A model generated the notes under the pieces. That model was not told where the DNA came from. It did not search any database and saw nothing but the letters and a program-made list of their open reading frames with translations. The position numbers and the translations under genes are program-made. Positions 4,951-5,839 of a DNA stretch of 5,839 bases are shown here, in pieces; position 1 is the stretch's first letter; each line of letters begins with the position of its first letter. Origin of the DNA: Kiritimatiellia bacterium (GTDB lineage: Bacteria; Verrucomicrobiota; Kiritimatiellia; JAAZAB01); NCBI GenBank assembly GCA_018400335.1, contig JAGYMT010000135.1:1-5839 (forward strand). The letters run 5' to 3'.

Positions 4951-5839
4951 GCGCCTGTTATCAGGAAGGCCAATGGAATACGTGTTTTTTCCGACGTTAT
5001 GACCGGCGAGAGGCAGGTTTCCATAACAACCCGCAACAAGTCGAGGATTGCTCAGATAGCGAAATACGATCAAGAACCTGATGTGCGGGCCGCCGCGGCG
5101 AGGCGGGTGTCGGATCAGGAGCTTCTCGTTGATATCGCTTCGTTCGACCCGGACCTTGATGTGCGACGCGCCGCGGTTTCAACCTTGTCCGACAGTAACA
5201 GCCTCGTTCGAATCATTTTTGATAATTCAAAGTCCGTTATCAGGCTCGCGGCGCTCGAGCGGCTGGCCGTCTTGGGCGGTGATATCAGCGCTGTCCTCCG
5301 CCAGGTGGCCATGACGAACACTGATTCAGCTATTCGCGCGGCCTCGACCGACAGGATTGTTGATGATGACGCGCTTTTCGAGATCGCACTTTCCAATTCG
5401 GTGTCGTTCGTAAGAATCACGGCTACCAGCCGCATCTCAAGTCAGGATATGTTGCTCCGCCTGGCCAAGTCCCATACGGATTCCGTCGTACGTCGCGCCG
5501 CAATACGCCAGGTGACGGACCAGTCGGCTCTCGCGGACCTTGCCGCAAGCGATGCCGACAGGGATATCCGGAAGACGGCCGTGGAGATGATCACCAGTCA
5601 GGATACACTCGAGGAAATAGCTGCCGGGAATCCCGACGCCACGCTTCGATACCTTGCCCTCACCAAGCTCAATGATCCGGATCGAATCAAGCGGTTCGCG
5701 CTCGATGACTCCGATCCAATGGTTCGGCGGGCCGCGGTCCAGGCGATCGCGGATGAGTCGGTTCTTGCCTCGGTCGCGGTCGCGGATCAGGATCCGGATG
5801 TGCGGCTTGCGGCCGTGAATAAGCTGGACGGTCCTGTTC
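4858..5839 (+). CDS. HEAT-like repeat lipoprotein, 3' end beyond the window
   Basis: An open frame of 327 codons runs from the ATG at 4858 to the right edge without a stop. The first 31 residues form a lipoprotein signal peptide: Arg13-Arg14, a hydrophobic core IAFLFVVVAALSV (16-28) and the lipobox VSGC with Cys31. Ala at +2 after the cysteine has no aspartate retention signal, so outer-membrane placement is possible if the E. coli Lol rule applies. A start at Met15 would lose the charged n-region, so 4858 is preferred. After a linker (32-59), ten helical repeats follow, nine of exactly 26 residues, with the pattern L-x-x-I-A near the front and V-R-x-A-A-V in the second half. They resemble HEAT, PBS-lyase HEAT-like or LRV solenoid repeats, which usually bind proteins. 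No catalytic domain is visible. The start overlaps the speB stop by four bases, so it is co-translated with the polyamine genes. The function is unknown. Confidence 0.87.
   Translation, partial: MNHEDHQNSPQSRRMIAFLFVVVAALSVSGCAPVIRKANGIRVFSDVMTGERQVSITTRNKSRIAQIAKYDQEPDVRAAAARRVSDQELLVDIASFDPDLDVRRAAVSTLSDSNSLVRIIFDNSKSVIRLAALERLAVLGGDISAVLRQVAMTNTDSAIRAASTDRIVDDDALFEIALSNSVSFVRITATSRISSQDMLLRLAKSHTDSVVRRAAIRQVTDQSALADLAASDADRDIRKTAVEMITSQDTLEEIAAGNPDATLRYLALTKLNDPDRIKRFALDDSDPMVRRAAVQAIADESVLASVAVADQDPDVRLAAVNKLDGPV
5035..5829 (+). repeat. Ten tandem 26-residue HEAT-like repeats
   Basis: Residues 60-324 of the lipoprotein divide into ten units: 60-85, 86-111, 112-137, 138-168, 169-194, 195-220, 221-246, 247-272, 273-298 and 299-324. 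All are 26 residues except the fourth, which has 31. The same arginine occurs in each: 77, 103, 129, 160, 186, 212, 238, 264, 290 and 316. An alanine at unit position 9 and another at position 21 are each kept in nine of ten units. The DNA is mostly diverged, but GATGTGCG recurs at 5080, 5158 and 5797 in the same register. Repeats probably continue past the window. Confidence 0.9.

Noticed and set aside
5081..5435. Short frames on both strands inside the repeat lipoprotein
   Set aside because: The lipoprotein frame is open throughout, has a signal peptide and periodic repeats; the others are shadows of it.

Overview
The window is about 5.8 kb of chromosomal-looking bacterial DNA, by eye moderately GC-rich, with two divergent gene blocks around a shared intergenic region. 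The lipoprotein signal peptide points to a diderm. The HU/IHF and HisRS sequences resemble what I remember of the Planctomycetes-Verrucomicrobia-Chlamydiae group (possibly Kiritimatiellota, Verrucomicrobiota or Lentisphaerota). That placement is inference from memory and would need a search to confirm. There is no sign of an insertion sequence, phage, CRISPR array, tRNA or rRNA.

Layout: 1-60 is a degenerate tandem array of 7-bp units, cut by the left edge. 61-207 holds no gene I can support. 208-1476 (minus) is histidyl-tRNA synthetase, and 1477-1752 (minus) is an HU/IHF-family DNA-binding protein; HU is transcribed first and the two genes abut with no gap (TAG followed directly by ATG). 1753-2047 is the divergent control region, with candidate promoters in both directions, a perfect 12-bp palindrome and a larger inverted repeat next to it. 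2048-3964 (plus) is biosynthetic arginine decarboxylase, 3968-4861 (plus) is agmatinase, and 4858 to the right edge (plus) is a secreted lipoprotein built from 26-residue HEAT-like repeats, cut by the window end.

The two plus-strand enzymes form the complete arginine-to-putrescine route: SpeA decarboxylates arginine to agmatine, and SpeB hydrolyses agmatine to putrescine plus urea. The lipoprotein start overlaps the agmatinase stop by 4 bases (ATGA), so the three genes look like one translationally coupled operon. How an envelope repeat protein relates to a cytosolic polyamine route is unknown.

The most interesting points are the lipoprotein (ten repeats, nine of them exactly 26 residues, an arginine at the same place in all ten), the HisRS that lacks the usual motif 3 arginine, the heptamer array, and the nested symmetry between the divergent promoters. 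Most of the window is ordinary housekeeping sequence, and I do not see a clearly new multi-gene system.
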